From the NCBI GenBank assembly GCA_902826605.1, contig CADEFM010000001.1, forward strand, positions 1-64,000: a stretch of DNA of 64,000 nt, given 5' to 3'. The translations under genes and the position numbers were made by a program. The stretch comes from an uncultured Acidobacteriota bacterium. Its GTDB lineage: Bacteria > Acidobacteriota > Terriglobia > Bryobacterales > Bryobacteraceae. Position 1 is the stretch's first letter, and every line of letters starts with the position of its first letter. Of the stretch, positions 15,847 through 24,251 are shown piece after piece. The notes under the pieces were generated by a model that was given only the letters and a program-made list of their open reading frames with translations, was not told the DNA's origin and did not search any database.

Positions 15847-17842
15847 TGGTTCCCGTGACCGTAACCACCTGCATCCGGGGATAGGATAGCCGGACCTTAT
15901 CCGGAATCAAGCAAATGATGGTGCCAAACAGCACCACCCAGTATCCGATCCAGATCCAGCTCACCAGCGGAAAAACGTAGGCTTGCAGTACGTAGCCCTT
16001 GCCGTCATTCGACGCCCCTGCGTAGTTCAGGTACAGATCTTCATTCAGCTTCCGCCGGATGGCGACCATTGAGGAGGGCTGACGGGCTGCAATGTAAAAA
16101 CGCTGTTCCGGCCGGAGGGTCCCGATGCTCTGACCGTTCTTCGTTGCTGCAATGTTCAGCACTTCCCATTGATAATCGTTGGTTTGGCCGGATTCCAACT
16201 GACCGATATTTAGAGAATAGCGCCCGAGTTGCAGCGTTTCCCCCGGTTTTACTTGCAGAGTGCGGTCGATATCGAAGGCCTTGCCAGTGAAGCCGATGAA
16301 CATGAACACCACACCCATGTGCACCAGATAACCGCCGTAACGGCGCGTGTTGCGGTGCGTCAGTTCCCACATGGCGGAGAAAAGATTCATCGGCGTGCGT
16401 CCACGGATGGCGTTCGCGCCCTTGAAAAATTCGATAACGATGGTCACCAGCACGAACGTACACAGGGCGATGGAGATCAACGCATAGACGTGCCTCACGC
16501 CGTAGGCCATCATCAGGGCCGCTACCAGCACCCCCGATGCGGCAGGCCACAAGAACGCACGCTGCAAGCTCTCAAACGAGCTCTTGCGCCACGCGATCAA
16601 GGGACCAACGCCGGTCAACAGCATCAGGAACAAGCCAATGGGAATATTCACCCGGTTGAAGAACGGCGCGTCCACGCTTATTTTTTCGCCGTTGATGGCT
16701 TCCGTGATCACAGGGAATAGAGTGCCCCACAGAACCGAAAAGCAGCTGGCCAGCAGAATCAGGTTGTTAAACAGGAAGCTCGATTCGCGCGACAGAACGC
16801 TCTCGATAGTGGCCTCGCTCTTCAGATAAGGCAGGCGGTTGAGAATCAGGTACAACGTGCCGGCTATGCCGAGCGATAGGAATGTGGTGAAGTATGTCCC
16901 CAACTGGGATTGTGCGAAGGCGTGCACGGATTGCACCACGCCAGTGCGCGTCAGCATGGTCCCGAAGATGCACAGGAAGAATGTGGAAGAGACCAGCACG
17001 ACGTTCCACACCTTCATCATCCCCTTCTTCTCCTGCATCATTACGGAGTGGAGAAAAGCAGTCGCGGTGATCCACGGCAGCACGGAGGCGTTTTCCACCG
17101 GGTCCCAGGCCCAATAGCCGCCCCAGCCGAGCACCGCGTAAGCCCATCCCGCGCCCAGCAGAACGCCGGTAGTCTGGAACATCCACGTCACCAGAGTCCA
17201 GCGTCGCGTGGTCTTGATCCAGGCTTCCCCCGGCTGTTTGGTGATCAGCGAGGCGATGGCGAACGCGAACGGCACCGCAAAGCCCACATAGCCGAGGTAT
17301 AGGAACGGCGGATGGATCACCATGGTCCAATACTGGAGCAGAGGATTCAGCCCCTGGCCATCTCCCGCGTCGACGATATTGCCCTTGCCAGCCATGAGGA
17401 CCTTGAATGGCTGTTCGGGAACCGAGATCAGTAGCACGAAGAACGCCAGCGTGGTCATCAGCACCGCGGTGACGTATGGCATCATGTCGCGATACTTACG
17501 GCGGTTCTGGAAAACCACCACGCTCGTGTAAGTAGCCAGCAGCCAGGACCACAGCAGCAGCGAACCTTCCTGGCCGCCCCACCAGGAGGCGAACTTATAG
17601 GGCGTGGCCATCGTCTTGTTGCTGTGGTTGACCACGTATGCGAGCCGGAAATCGCCCACGATGAGCGAGTACACCAGGAGCCCAGCTGCGGTGGTTAGCA
17701 GCACCCATACGCAGTAGACCGCGCGGCTCGCGCTCAATACGAGCAACGGCTTGTTCATCCACTTGCCGATCAGCGATCCGAGCACCGAATAAACGGCAAA
17801 GCACAGGGCGAGCAGGATTGCGAGCGTGCCTAGGTTTTCCAT
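15827..17842 (-). CDS. ccmF: Cytochrome c heme lyase subunit CcmF
   Basis: 671 aa, about 14-15 predicted helices, normal length. The heme-handling tryptophan motif is WGGYWAWDPVENASVLPW, and the second conserved patch is SWWGGQEGSLLLW. Histidines expected as heme ligands are in the loops (IHPPFLYLGYVG, LHSVMMQEKKG, YLVHMGVVFMF). With CcmH it forms the ligase that attaches heme to the CxxCH motif. Fifty-four bases downstream of ccmE. Confidence 0.95.
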   Translation of the reverse strand: MENLGTLAILLALCFAVYSVLGSLIGKWMNKPLLVLSASRAVYCVWVLLTTAAGLLVYSLIVGDFRLAYVVNHSNKTMATPYKFASWWGGQEGSLLLWSWLLATYTSVVVFQNRRKYRDMMPYVTAVLMTTLAFFVLLISVPEQPFKVLMAGKGNIVDAGDGQGLNPLLQYWTMVIHPPFLYLGYVGFAVPFAFAIASLITKQPGEAWIKTTRRWTLVTWMFQTTGVLLGAGWAYAVLGWGGYWAWDPVENASVLPWITATAFLHSVMMQEKKGMMKVWNVVLVSSTFFLCIFGTMLTRTGVVQSVHAFAQSQLGTYFTTFLSLGIAGTLYLILNRLPYLKSEATIESVLSRESSFLFNNLILLASCFSVLWGTLFPVITEAINGEKISVDAPFFNRVNIPIGLFLMLLTGVGPLIAWRKSSFESLQRAFLWPAASGVLVAALMMAYGVRHVYALISIALCTFVLVTIVIEFFKGANAIRGRTPMNLFSAMWELTHRNTRRYGGYLVHMGVVFMFIGFTGKAFDIDRTLQVKPGETLQLGRYSLNIGQLESGQTNDYQWEVLNIAATKNGQSIGTLRPEQRFYIAARQPSSMVAIRRKLNEDLYLNYAGASNDGKGYVLQAYVFPLVSWIWIGYWVVLFGTIICLIPDKVRLSYPRMQVVTVTGTNEKVQS

Positions 17843-17896
17843 CGTGGCCTTTTGAATACTGCGCCGATCATGAGGGGATCAAGCCCCTGATTCTTG

Positions 17897-18319
17897 TTAG
17901 CCCCGTACTGCCGGGTTTCCGTTGACTGCGGGAGGTGCGGCTTCATATTTCGATGCGCACTTGGCTTGAATCTTAGTGGCACGGAAGACGCCGTCGGTGC
18001 CCAGCTTGCCGTCGGCCAGCGCTTGTGCGCCGTCGCGGAATGTATCGGGAAGCGGATCGATGCCGCTATACACCACCTTCAATTGGCGGTTGTCCTGGGC
18101 CATCGTGAATGTCACCTGCGACCCATCCCGAACGATGGAGTTCGGCGCGATGTCACCACCTACGCGCAGACGCTGTTCCTGGGCCTTTTCGCCCATTTGA
18201 TTGAGCTCGGCTATGGTCTTGTAATATGTCTTGGTTTCGCTGATCCCGCCGACGGCAAGCCACGCGAGCGTGCCCAAGATCGCGACGATTAAAATTCCGA
18301 ATTTAACGTAATTTTTCAT
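17897..18319 (-). CDS. ccmE: Periplasmic heme chaperone CcmE, CxxxY variant
   Basis: 140 aa: an N-terminal membrane anchor (FGILIVAILGTLAWLAVGGI) and the periplasmic beta barrel with VVYSGIDPLPDTFRDGAQAL, typical of CcmE. In most CcmE proteins heme is bound covalently by the histidine of an HxxxY motif. Here that position is Cys121 in QAKCASKYEAAPP, giving CxxxY. Cysteine-type CcmE variants are established in Desulfovibrio and some archaea. First gene of the ccm operon, preceded by two perfect palindromes. The change is part of a clean open frame, so it is probably real. Confidence 0.92.
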   Translation of the reverse strand: MKNYVKFGILIVAILGTLAWLAVGGISETKTYYKTIAELNQMGEKAQEQRLRVGGDIAPNSIVRDGSQVTFTMAQDNRQLKVVYSGIDPLPDTFRDGAQALADGKLGTDGVFRATKIQAKCASKYEAAPPAVNGNPAVRG

Positions 18320-18330
18320 TGTTGAGCGCC

Positions 18331-18370
18331 CTCCCGGGAGCTGCGTGTAACTCTATGTATACTAGTATAC
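18331..18370 (-). promoter_or_regulatory. Two perfect palindromes in the ccm operon leader/promoter
   Basis: CTCCCGGGAG (18331-18340) and GTATACTAGTATAC (18357-18370) are perfect dyads within 52 bases of the ccmE ATG. The longer one contains TATACT on the minus strand, a good -10 element, so a protein bound there would cover the promoter. No clear -35 was found. Regulator unknown. Confidence 0.5.
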
Positions 18371-18451
18371 TCCCGCCATTACCTGGCGACGGGATCCACG
18401 CCCATGGTGGGGCTGTATTCGCAATCGCGCTGACCGCGCCCGCCGGCACGT

Positions 18452-19777
18452 CTAAGGCACTATCTTCCTCGTCTTGATCCAATTGATGACGGCGTCGCGT
18501 TCCAGCGGTCCTGTGTTCGGAAATACAAGCCCCTTTGAACTCAATTGATCGGGCGAGGCTTGGTTCGACATCGTGAAGTCCGTGGTAGTCACGGTGTATT
18601 CGCGATCCGGCTCCACTGGGTATCGGTCTGTAATGGCCTTTGGAAGCTGGCTGCCTTTGAACTTGCCGATCACCAGATAATTGTCGAATGGCAGAATATT
18701 CCAGATGTGCCGTGCCAGCAGTTTGCCTTCCGGAAGTTCATCCCGGATATTGCCCAGATTGATCCATGCGAAATCGGCACCGGTCTCTTCCGCCATCGCC
18801 TTTTCCAGTAAAGGCCGCAGCTCTGCGCGCGACGTATAACGTTTTCTCGATTCACCGATCGGCGTATCCACTACCTTGGTGACTTTGGCTTCCCAGGCAG
18901 AAACAAGTTGCTCTACGTCAGGCGCGGGCGCGAACGATTTGTCGATGGTGATTTTCTTCCATTCAGCCGACGCCGCTTTCTTGGTGGCCCTATCGACTTG
19001 AAGGTCAAGCCGTCCGAGTTCCGTACCATAGGCGTCAATCAGCACGGCTACTCTTCCGCCGACATTCATCATGTTCGGATAGCTGCGATGATTATGCCCG
19101 GCGACTACGACGGCGACCTCCGGCACGTCGCGCAGAATGGCCTCCACCTCCTCACGGTCGCGAATGTGGCCCAGCACTACGATGATGTCCGTGCGATCCC
19201 GCAATTCGGCGGCATATTTCCGTACGGTTTCCACAACCGGAATCACCTTATACTCTCCTACCTGCGGAGCAGTGACCATGCTGCCCACTAGATTTTCGAG
19301 AATCACGCCAATAATTCCTACGCGGATGCCGCCTAGGGTCTTGATGACATAAGGGAGCCCGGTGATGGACTTTCCCGCGCTATCCACAACATTGGCGGAG
19401 AGCATCGGATATTTTGCAATTCGTTGGAACTCCAGCGTACGCCGCCAGCCGTAATCGAATTCATGATTACCTAGCGTCGCAACGTCAACGCCCAGCAGAT
19501 TTCCAATTTCGTACACGGGAACACCATAGAAGATCGTGGAGACCGGCGTGCCTTGCACCAAATCCCCCGCATTTAAGTAGATGCAGGCCGAGCAGTTGGC
19601 TTTCTCTCTCTTCACGGCCGTTGCTAGCCGGGCGAAGCCGCCCCGGTCTTGGTTATCCGGGACCAAATGGGCGTGCAGATCATTGGAATGGAGGATGGTG
19701 AGGGGCAGCAGGGAATTCTGCGCCCCGGCAGGCAATAGGATCCACAGAAGGCCAAGGACAAGCCGCCACAGCGTCAT
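18452..19777 (-). CDS. Secreted 5'-nucleotidase / 2',3'-cyclic-nucleotide phosphodiesterase family protein
   Basis: 441 aa from the ATG at 19777, which opens a signal peptide (MTLWRLVLGLLWILLPAGAQ); the longer frame to 19822 adds a non-hydrophobic prefix. The metallophosphatase domain has the dinuclear site motifs HSNDLHAHL, NAGDLVQGT, LGNHEFDYGW, VVLGHI and VVAGHNHRSY. The C-terminal nucleotide-specificity domain follows, about 290-441 (ADFAWINLGNIRDELPEGK; FDNYLVIGKFKGSQL). It dephosphorylates nucleotides in the periplasm for nucleoside and phosphate uptake. Alone; the ccm promoter lies between it and ccmE, and both point the same way. Confidence 0.9.
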   Translation of the reverse strand: MTLWRLVLGLLWILLPAGAQNSLLPLTILHSNDLHAHLVPDNQDRGGFARLATAVKREKANCSACIYLNAGDLVQGTPVSTIFYGVPVYEIGNLLGVDVATLGNHEFDYGWRRTLEFQRIAKYPMLSANVVDSAGKSITGLPYVIKTLGGIRVGIIGVILENLVGSMVTAPQVGEYKVIPVVETVRKYAAELRDRTDIIVVLGHIRDREEVEAILRDVPEVAVVVAGHNHRSYPNMMNVGGRVAVLIDAYGTELGRLDLQVDRATKKAASAEWKKITIDKSFAPAPDVEQLVSAWEAKVTKVVDTPIGESRKRYTSRAELRPLLEKAMAEETGADFAWINLGNIRDELPEGKLLARHIWNILPFDNYLVIGKFKGSQLPKAITDRYPVEPDREYTVTTTDFTMSNQASPDQLSSKGLVFPNTGPLERDAVINWIKTRKIVP

Positions 19778-19881
19778 GGCATTAGTGTAGCTGTCCGCCG
19801 GCGTGGGATTGTAGGTCCTCAATTTTCATGGCTTCGCCCTACGGGGAGTTCCCCCTGGTTCAAATTCAGGTGAAGACCTGA

Positions 19882-19910
19882 TGGGCAATCAGGAGTGCAT
19901 AACTTACACT
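19882..19910 (+). promoter_or_regulatory. Candidate promoter, -10 TACACT seven bases before the ATG
   Basis: TGGGCA (19882-19887), 17 bases, TACACT (19905-19910), then seven bases to the ATG at 19918. No ribosome-binding site is visible, and the layout predicts a leaderless transcript for the 90-aa zinc-ribbon membrane protein. Confidence 0.4.
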
Positions 19911-19917
19911 CAAGGCG

Positions 19918-20190
19918 ATGGACCACTGCCGCGATTGTAATTCAACCCTAAAATCCGACGAGCTCGAATGCTGGGGTTGCGGATCGAAGATCGTGGATAA
20001 AAACGCCCCGACGTCCTATCAAGAACGCTTTCGACTGGTGGTTAAGATCATGTTTCTGATCTTTGCCGCTTTGACGGTAGCCTCTGTATTCGTGGAATCG
20101 CTCTCGCTGTGGAAATGTTTCACGGGGCTCGCCGTGCTTTACCTGGTGAAAAGCTCAGCGGATTACATGGCGGAAACCAAAAAGGGCTGA
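19918..20190 (+). CDS. Small zinc-ribbon membrane protein
   Basis: 90 aa. The N-terminal 23 residues form a zinc ribbon, two CxxC knuckles (HCRDCNST and ECWGCGSK). Two hydrophobic segments follow (IMFLIFAALTVASVFV and CFTGLAVLYLVKSSADY), so the ribbon probably faces the cytoplasm. Similar zinc-ribbon/two-helix proteins are common and mostly uncharacterised. Monocistronic. Function unknown. Confidence 0.75.
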   Translation: MDHCRDCNSTLKSDELECWGCGSKIVDKNAPTSYQERFRLVVKIMFLIFAALTVASVFVESLSLWKCFTGLAVLYLVKSSADYMAETKKG

Positions 20191-20314
20191 AGCGCGCATT
20201 CGCCTTACTTCGCACGGTTCGCGATGGGGTTCATGGCAAGGCCTTGTCTATCCGCACGTGATATCCAGCTTCAAATCTTCTCCGGCAAGCGTCGCTTTGT
20301 AGTCGAACGACGGG

Positions 20315-21082
20315 TTAGGGAAGGGCGGCCGTTCCGCTAAACCGCTTAAAGAAACGCACGATGGTCTCGCTGGGATACACGTGTGCGCCGGGGTGTAGCA
20401 CGGTCATCACTGGCGCGCCCATGGAGTCGCTCACAGCCGCGTATTGGGCACAGTGCTTGCCGCAGGGAGCGCCTTTTTCAGTAGCGCCGTTCACCCGGCG
20501 AGCCATTTCGATCGAACCCTTCTGCAGTTCAATATCGTTCTGATGGTCCTGCTCCCCTGCCACGTGAATCAGCGGCTTCGGCACTGTGATGCGAAGCGAC
20601 GGCGCGTGCTGCCCAGCGACCGGACCCAGGGCCGCGAAGAGGTTCGGACGCTCCGCCCACAGCAAATATACGAACTTCGCGCCGTTGGAAAATCCCATGG
20701 CATAGACGCGGGCATCATCGATGGGCCTGGAAGTGCGAATTTGCGCCAGCGCCGCGTCGAGGAACTTCAAGTCGCGGTCGCCGGTTTGGCCATTCTCGGT
20801 TTGCCAATATCCGCCGGGACCGTAAGAGCCCTCGCGCGGCAAACCTTGCATGTACACAACGACCGCCTGCGGCCATGCGCGTTCCAGTGCAGCTCCGCTA
20901 AAGTTGGCCGCAGTATCGCCTGCGCCGTGAAAGACAAAAATCAGCGGTGCTTTCGCCGCTGTTTTCCGCGGACTGTAGACCACGGCGTGGCGCTCCACCC
21001 CGTCTACGTTTACGGCGATGACCTTGGAATCCGCGAACATCGCTCCGGATGCCAGAAGAATGGCCAGAATCAATCGCGCCAT
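20315..21082 (-). CDS. Secreted esterase, PHB-depolymerase/LpqC-like alpha/beta hydrolase
   Basis: 255 aa from the ATG at 21082 (signal peptide MARLILAILLASGAMFADSK). The longer frame runs back into the regulator gene and is not used. Motifs: oxyanion region FVFHGAGDTAANF, nucleophile elbow GFSNGA with the serine, and likely Asp/His in HVAGEQDHQND and HPGAHVYPSET. Relatives cleave polyhydroxybutyrate, feruloyl or acetyl esters. It starts four bases after the stop of the NtrC-type regulator, so kinase-regulator-esterase form one operon. Substrate not readable. Confidence 0.83.
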   Translation of the reverse strand: MARLILAILLASGAMFADSKVIAVNVDGVERHAVVYSPRKTAAKAPLIFVFHGAGDTAANFSGAALERAWPQAVVVYMQGLPREGSYGPGGYWQTENGQTGDRDLKFLDAALAQIRTSRPIDDARVYAMGFSNGAKFVYLLWAERPNLFAALGPVAGQHAPSLRITVPKPLIHVAGEQDHQNDIELQKGSIEMARRVNGATEKGAPCGKHCAQYAAVSDSMGAPVMTVLHPGAHVYPSETIVRFFKRFSGTAALP

Positions 21083-21086
21083 ATGA

Positions 21087-22400
21087 CTACACCCCCATGC
21101 GTTCCAACTTGCGATAAAGGGTCTTCCGCTCGATTCCCAGAATCTTCGCGGCGCGACTCTTGTTGCCATTCGTTGCCGCGAGCACGCGGCGCACTTGTTC
21201 GGCTTCTGTGCCGGCCAGCGTTTCGCCGCCGTCGCGTGAGTCCGTTTCCTGAATGGCAGTCCGCACCGCTGCCTCGTCAATGCGAGACCCTGGAGCAAGA
21301 ATGGTCAGCCGCTCCATCATGTGTTGCAACTGACGCACGTTGCCCGGCCAGCTATAATTTTCCATCGCCTTGAGTCCGCTCTCCGTAATGATGGTGTCGA
21401 ACGCGTAGCGTGCGTTGTAGCGGCGCAGAAAATAGTGGACCAGCAAGGCGATGTCACTTGGCCGTTCGCACAAAGGCGGTACCGTTAGACGCACTACGTT
21501 CAGGCGGTACCAGAGGTCTTCACGAAACCTGCCCTCTTCCACCATCTTCTGCACGTATCGATTGGTGGCCGCGATCACCCGGACGTCCACTTTCTTGGAG
21601 CGTGGAGACCCCAGCGGGCGCACCTCGCGCTCCTGCAAGAAACGCAACAGCTTCAACTGAAAGCCAAGTTCAATGTCGCCGATCTCATCCAGAAATACCG
21701 TTCCGTTATTCGCCGCTTCAAAGACGCCCATACGGTCGCGGTCCGCGCCGGTGTAGGCTCCTTTCAACGTTCCGAAGAGTTCGCTTTCCAGCAGAGTGGG
21801 CGCGATGGAGCCGCAATCCACGGGCACGAACGGATGGTGCGCGCGTTTGCTGTTGCGGTGCAGCATGCGCGCGATCAATTCCTTTCCGGTCCCCGTTTCC
21901 CCCTCGATCAACACCGTGGCGTCGGTGGGGGCAACGCGCGAGATTGTCTTGTAGATCTCCACCATTTTCGCGGAGCTGCCGATCATTTCCGTGTCGGGAA
22001 GATCGTCGATGGAGGCGGCCTCGTCGTCGTTCGCTTCTTCAAGCGACTGCTCCGCCCGCCGGATCGCGCCGATCATCTGCGCCATCTCGAACGGTTTCGC
22101 CAGGTAATCGAATGCGCCGCCTTCGGTGGCAGCCATCACGGTCTCCATGCTGCCGCGCCCGCTCATCAAGATGACGGCGCAAGCAGGGTCCTGGGCGCGG
22201 GCCTCCCGCAGGATGTCGATGCCCGTGCGCTCGTCCAGATAAATATCAGAAACCACAATGGGATACGCTTGCGCACTCAACTTTGTCAAAGCTTCGCGCG
22301 TGGAGGCAACGGCGTCCGGCTGGTAGCCTTCCAGCTCCAGCACTGTGGTCATCGTATTGCGAAGTGAGGAATCATCCTCGACGATCAGGACTTTCAACAT
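21087..22400 (-). CDS. NtrC-family sigma-54 response regulator
   Basis: 437 aa. Receiver domain (1-115) with acidic pocket VEDD and phospho-acceptor Asp52 (VVSDIYLDE), plus the conserved lysine in YLAKPF. AAA+ domain with Walker A GETGTGKE and the sigma-54 loop GAYTGA (the usual GAFTGA with a Phe-to-Tyr change that is known to be tolerated). The C-terminal Fis-type helix-turn-helix is ATNGNKSRAAKILGIERKTL. It activates sigma-54 promoters after phosphorylation. The gene overlaps the end of the CHASE2 kinase by 29 bases, which identifies that kinase as its partner. Confidence 0.94.
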   Translation of the reverse strand: MLKVLIVEDDSSLRNTMTTVLELEGYQPDAVASTREALTKLSAQAYPIVVSDIYLDERTGIDILREARAQDPACAVILMSGRGSMETVMAATEGGAFDYLAKPFEMAQMIGAIRRAEQSLEEANDDEAASIDDLPDTEMIGSSAKMVEIYKTISRVAPTDATVLIEGETGTGKELIARMLHRNSKRAHHPFVPVDCGSIAPTLLESELFGTLKGAYTGADRDRMGVFEAANNGTVFLDEIGDIELGFQLKLLRFLQEREVRPLGSPRSKKVDVRVIAATNRYVQKMVEEGRFREDLWYRLNVVRLTVPPLCERPSDIALLVHYFLRRYNARYAFDTIITESGLKAMENYSWPGNVRQLQHMMERLTILAPGSRIDEAAVRTAIQETDSRDGGETLAGTEAEQVRRVLAATNGNKSRAAKILGIERKTLYRKLERMGV

Positions 22401-24216
22401 GTGCGTTCAATACCATGGTAAAGCACGAACCCTTGCCGGGCTCGCTGGTCACTTCCATGCGGCCGCCATGGTGGGCGACGATCTGTTCCACGATCGAAAG
22501 GCCGATGCCGGTTCCCGCTTCGCCGGACTCCTCCGCGCGCCGGGTGCGATAGAACTTTTGAAAAACGCGCTTCAGCTCCTTGGAATCCATGCCGATGCCC
22601 TGGTCGCGGACGCTCAGCCGGAGATCGCCGCGGAGGATCTCGGCGGCGATGTGCACATCTGTATCCGGGGGTGAATATTTCACGGCGTTGGTCAACAAGT
22701 TGTAAACCGCGTATTCCATCAGCTCACTATCGCCTGTCAGTGAGCATTCCGCGGAGGCGCTATCCAGATGGATACGGATATTCTTGCGTTCGGCGAGCGG
22801 CCTCGCGCGCGCCACGCAGGTTTCGACCACCGCAGATACATCGAATGCCTCGCGCTTCATTTCCATTTGTCCGTCGGCCAGACGTTCCACGTCGAGGAAG
22901 GTCTGAATCAGCCGTGCGAGGCGTTTCGATTCGGAATTGATGTTTTGGCTGAGCTGTTTGCGCTTTTCTTCGGAGAGCGCGTAGCGAGTCATGATTTCGC
23001 TGGAGCCCTGAATGGTGGTCAGCGGTGTACGCATCTCATGCGCGGCCCAGTGAATGGCCTGCTGGTAGCGTGATTTCTCAGATTCGCTGCGGCGCAGTTC
23101 GCGGCGGGCGAAGAAGTGCTGATAGCTGGCCGCTCCAGCGCAGGAAAGCCACGCAACAGCTGCGGGGCCGAAGTACGGAAAGAGCAGGTTCTGACGGAAA
23201 AGCACAACGGGCGCGATGTGCGCCGCGACCAGTACGCAGAGGCCGGCCACGTAAGCCTGCCATCCGGCGAGCAGGGCGAAGACTAGTCCCGCGGCCATCG
23301 CGAATAATGCCGCGACACTGAATGCCGTCAGGTCCGATGGCCGCCGTAGGAAGCTTGCGCGCGCCAGTGTCTCGAACGCATGCGCGTGCACTTCCACACC
23401 CGCTATATTCTGCCCGTAGGGATTGACGAGGCGGTCGCGCGCCGCGGAGAGCGCGGTGACGCCCACGAACACCGCTTTACCGCGCAACGTGGAAATGCGG
23501 TCCCGCAGGCGCAGCGCCGGAATCGTGGGGATACCGGCGGGCAGATACCGCAGCAGCATAGGGCGGCCGGCGCCGGAGCGGGGAGCGGGAATCAAGGCCG
23601 AGCCGACACTGAGATCCTCCGGTGATTCCACAATGCCAGCCCCGCGTGAGACGCGAAATGCTTCGAGCACCAGCGCCCATCGCCGCTGTCCGTTGGCGAT
23701 GTCTTCGAGCGAAATCTCCCGGCTCACGCCGTCCAGGCGGTCTTGTTCCGCATGCACATGACCCACGGCTGTGGTGGCATTTTTAAATCTATCTAGCGGA
23801 TCCTCCCAATGCGTCCCGTCCGCCGTTGCGACCAGCTCACACGGCAGAATCAGATTTTCCGTCGCGCGAAGCGCAGCTTCCAGTCGCCCGTCTTCAGCGG
23901 GATCTCCCGGGTCGCTCAAGATCGTGTCAAGCGCGACGACCTTTGGATTGGCATCGCGCAGTTGTTCGAGCGTTTCGGTAAGAATGGGACGGATACGCCG
24001 CATACCGCCACGCGCTTGCAGCGTTTCCTCATCGATGGCCACTACGACCGCTTCTGGGGTGTTGTGTGGATTTGCCTTCGGCAGTGGGGTCAACCGTGTC
24101 AGCAGATCGTAGACATAATGGTCAATGCGAACGGCGAGTGAGGTCCAGCCGGCAAGGGTTCCGGCGAGAAAGCACGCCGCGATGATCGCGGCATAGGCGA
24201 AGTTGCGCACCAACAA
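22372..24216 (-). CDS. CHASE2-domain sensor histidine kinase
   Basis: 614 aa if the first TTG (24216) is used; the TTG at 24213 or GTG at 24210 are equally possible. N-terminal helix (about 5-27), an extracytoplasmic CHASE2 domain (about 30-290, with VVVAIDEETLQARGG and FVGVTALSAARDRLV), three helices (about 298-365), then a dimerisation domain with His393 (HWAAHEMRTPLT) and an ATPase domain with NLLTNAVKYSP, RDQGIGM and GTGIGLSIV. All catalytic boxes are present. CHASE2 senses an unknown external signal. Immediately upstream a TATACT box (24220-24225) lies 3-9 bases from the start codons. Operon with the regulator and esterase. Confidence 0.92.
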   Translation of the reverse strand: MLVRNFAYAAIIAACFLAGTLAGWTSLAVRIDHYVYDLLTRLTPLPKANPHNTPEAVVVAIDEETLQARGGMRRIRPILTETLEQLRDANPKVVALDTILSDPGDPAEDGRLEAALRATENLILPCELVATADGTHWEDPLDRFKNATTAVGHVHAEQDRLDGVSREISLEDIANGQRRWALVLEAFRVSRGAGIVESPEDLSVGSALIPAPRSGAGRPMLLRYLPAGIPTIPALRLRDRISTLRGKAVFVGVTALSAARDRLVNPYGQNIAGVEVHAHAFETLARASFLRRPSDLTAFSVAALFAMAAGLVFALLAGWQAYVAGLCVLVAAHIAPVVLFRQNLLFPYFGPAAVAWLSCAGAASYQHFFARRELRRSESEKSRYQQAIHWAAHEMRTPLTTIQGSSEIMTRYALSEEKRKQLSQNINSESKRLARLIQTFLDVERLADGQMEMKREAFDVSAVVETCVARARPLAERKNIRIHLDSASAECSLTGDSELMEYAVYNLLTNAVKYSPPDTDVHIAAEILRGDLRLSVRDQGIGMDSKELKRVFQKFYRTRRAEESGEAGTGIGLSIVEQIVAHHGGRMEVTSEPGKGSCFTMVLNAHVESPDRRG

Positions 24217-24251
24217 TCGAGTATACGCACTGGCGCGGCTGGCGCGTCGTC

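Noticed and set aside
19815..19877. tRNA-like arrangement (acceptor-like ends and a T-arm-like hairpin)
   Set aside because: Only 63 bases long, no D-arm GG and no anticodon stem of normal geometry; one acceptor mismatch.
20246..20345. Minus-strand frame after the esterase reading RPPFPNPSFDYKATLAGEDL
   Set aside because: Looks protein-like but overlaps the esterase end in another frame and has no start; may be a remnant of a secreted protein, not supported enough to call.
22400..22552. Plus-strand and other antisense long frames throughout the window
   Set aside because: High GC makes long chance frames opposite real genes; they lack start signals and family motifs.
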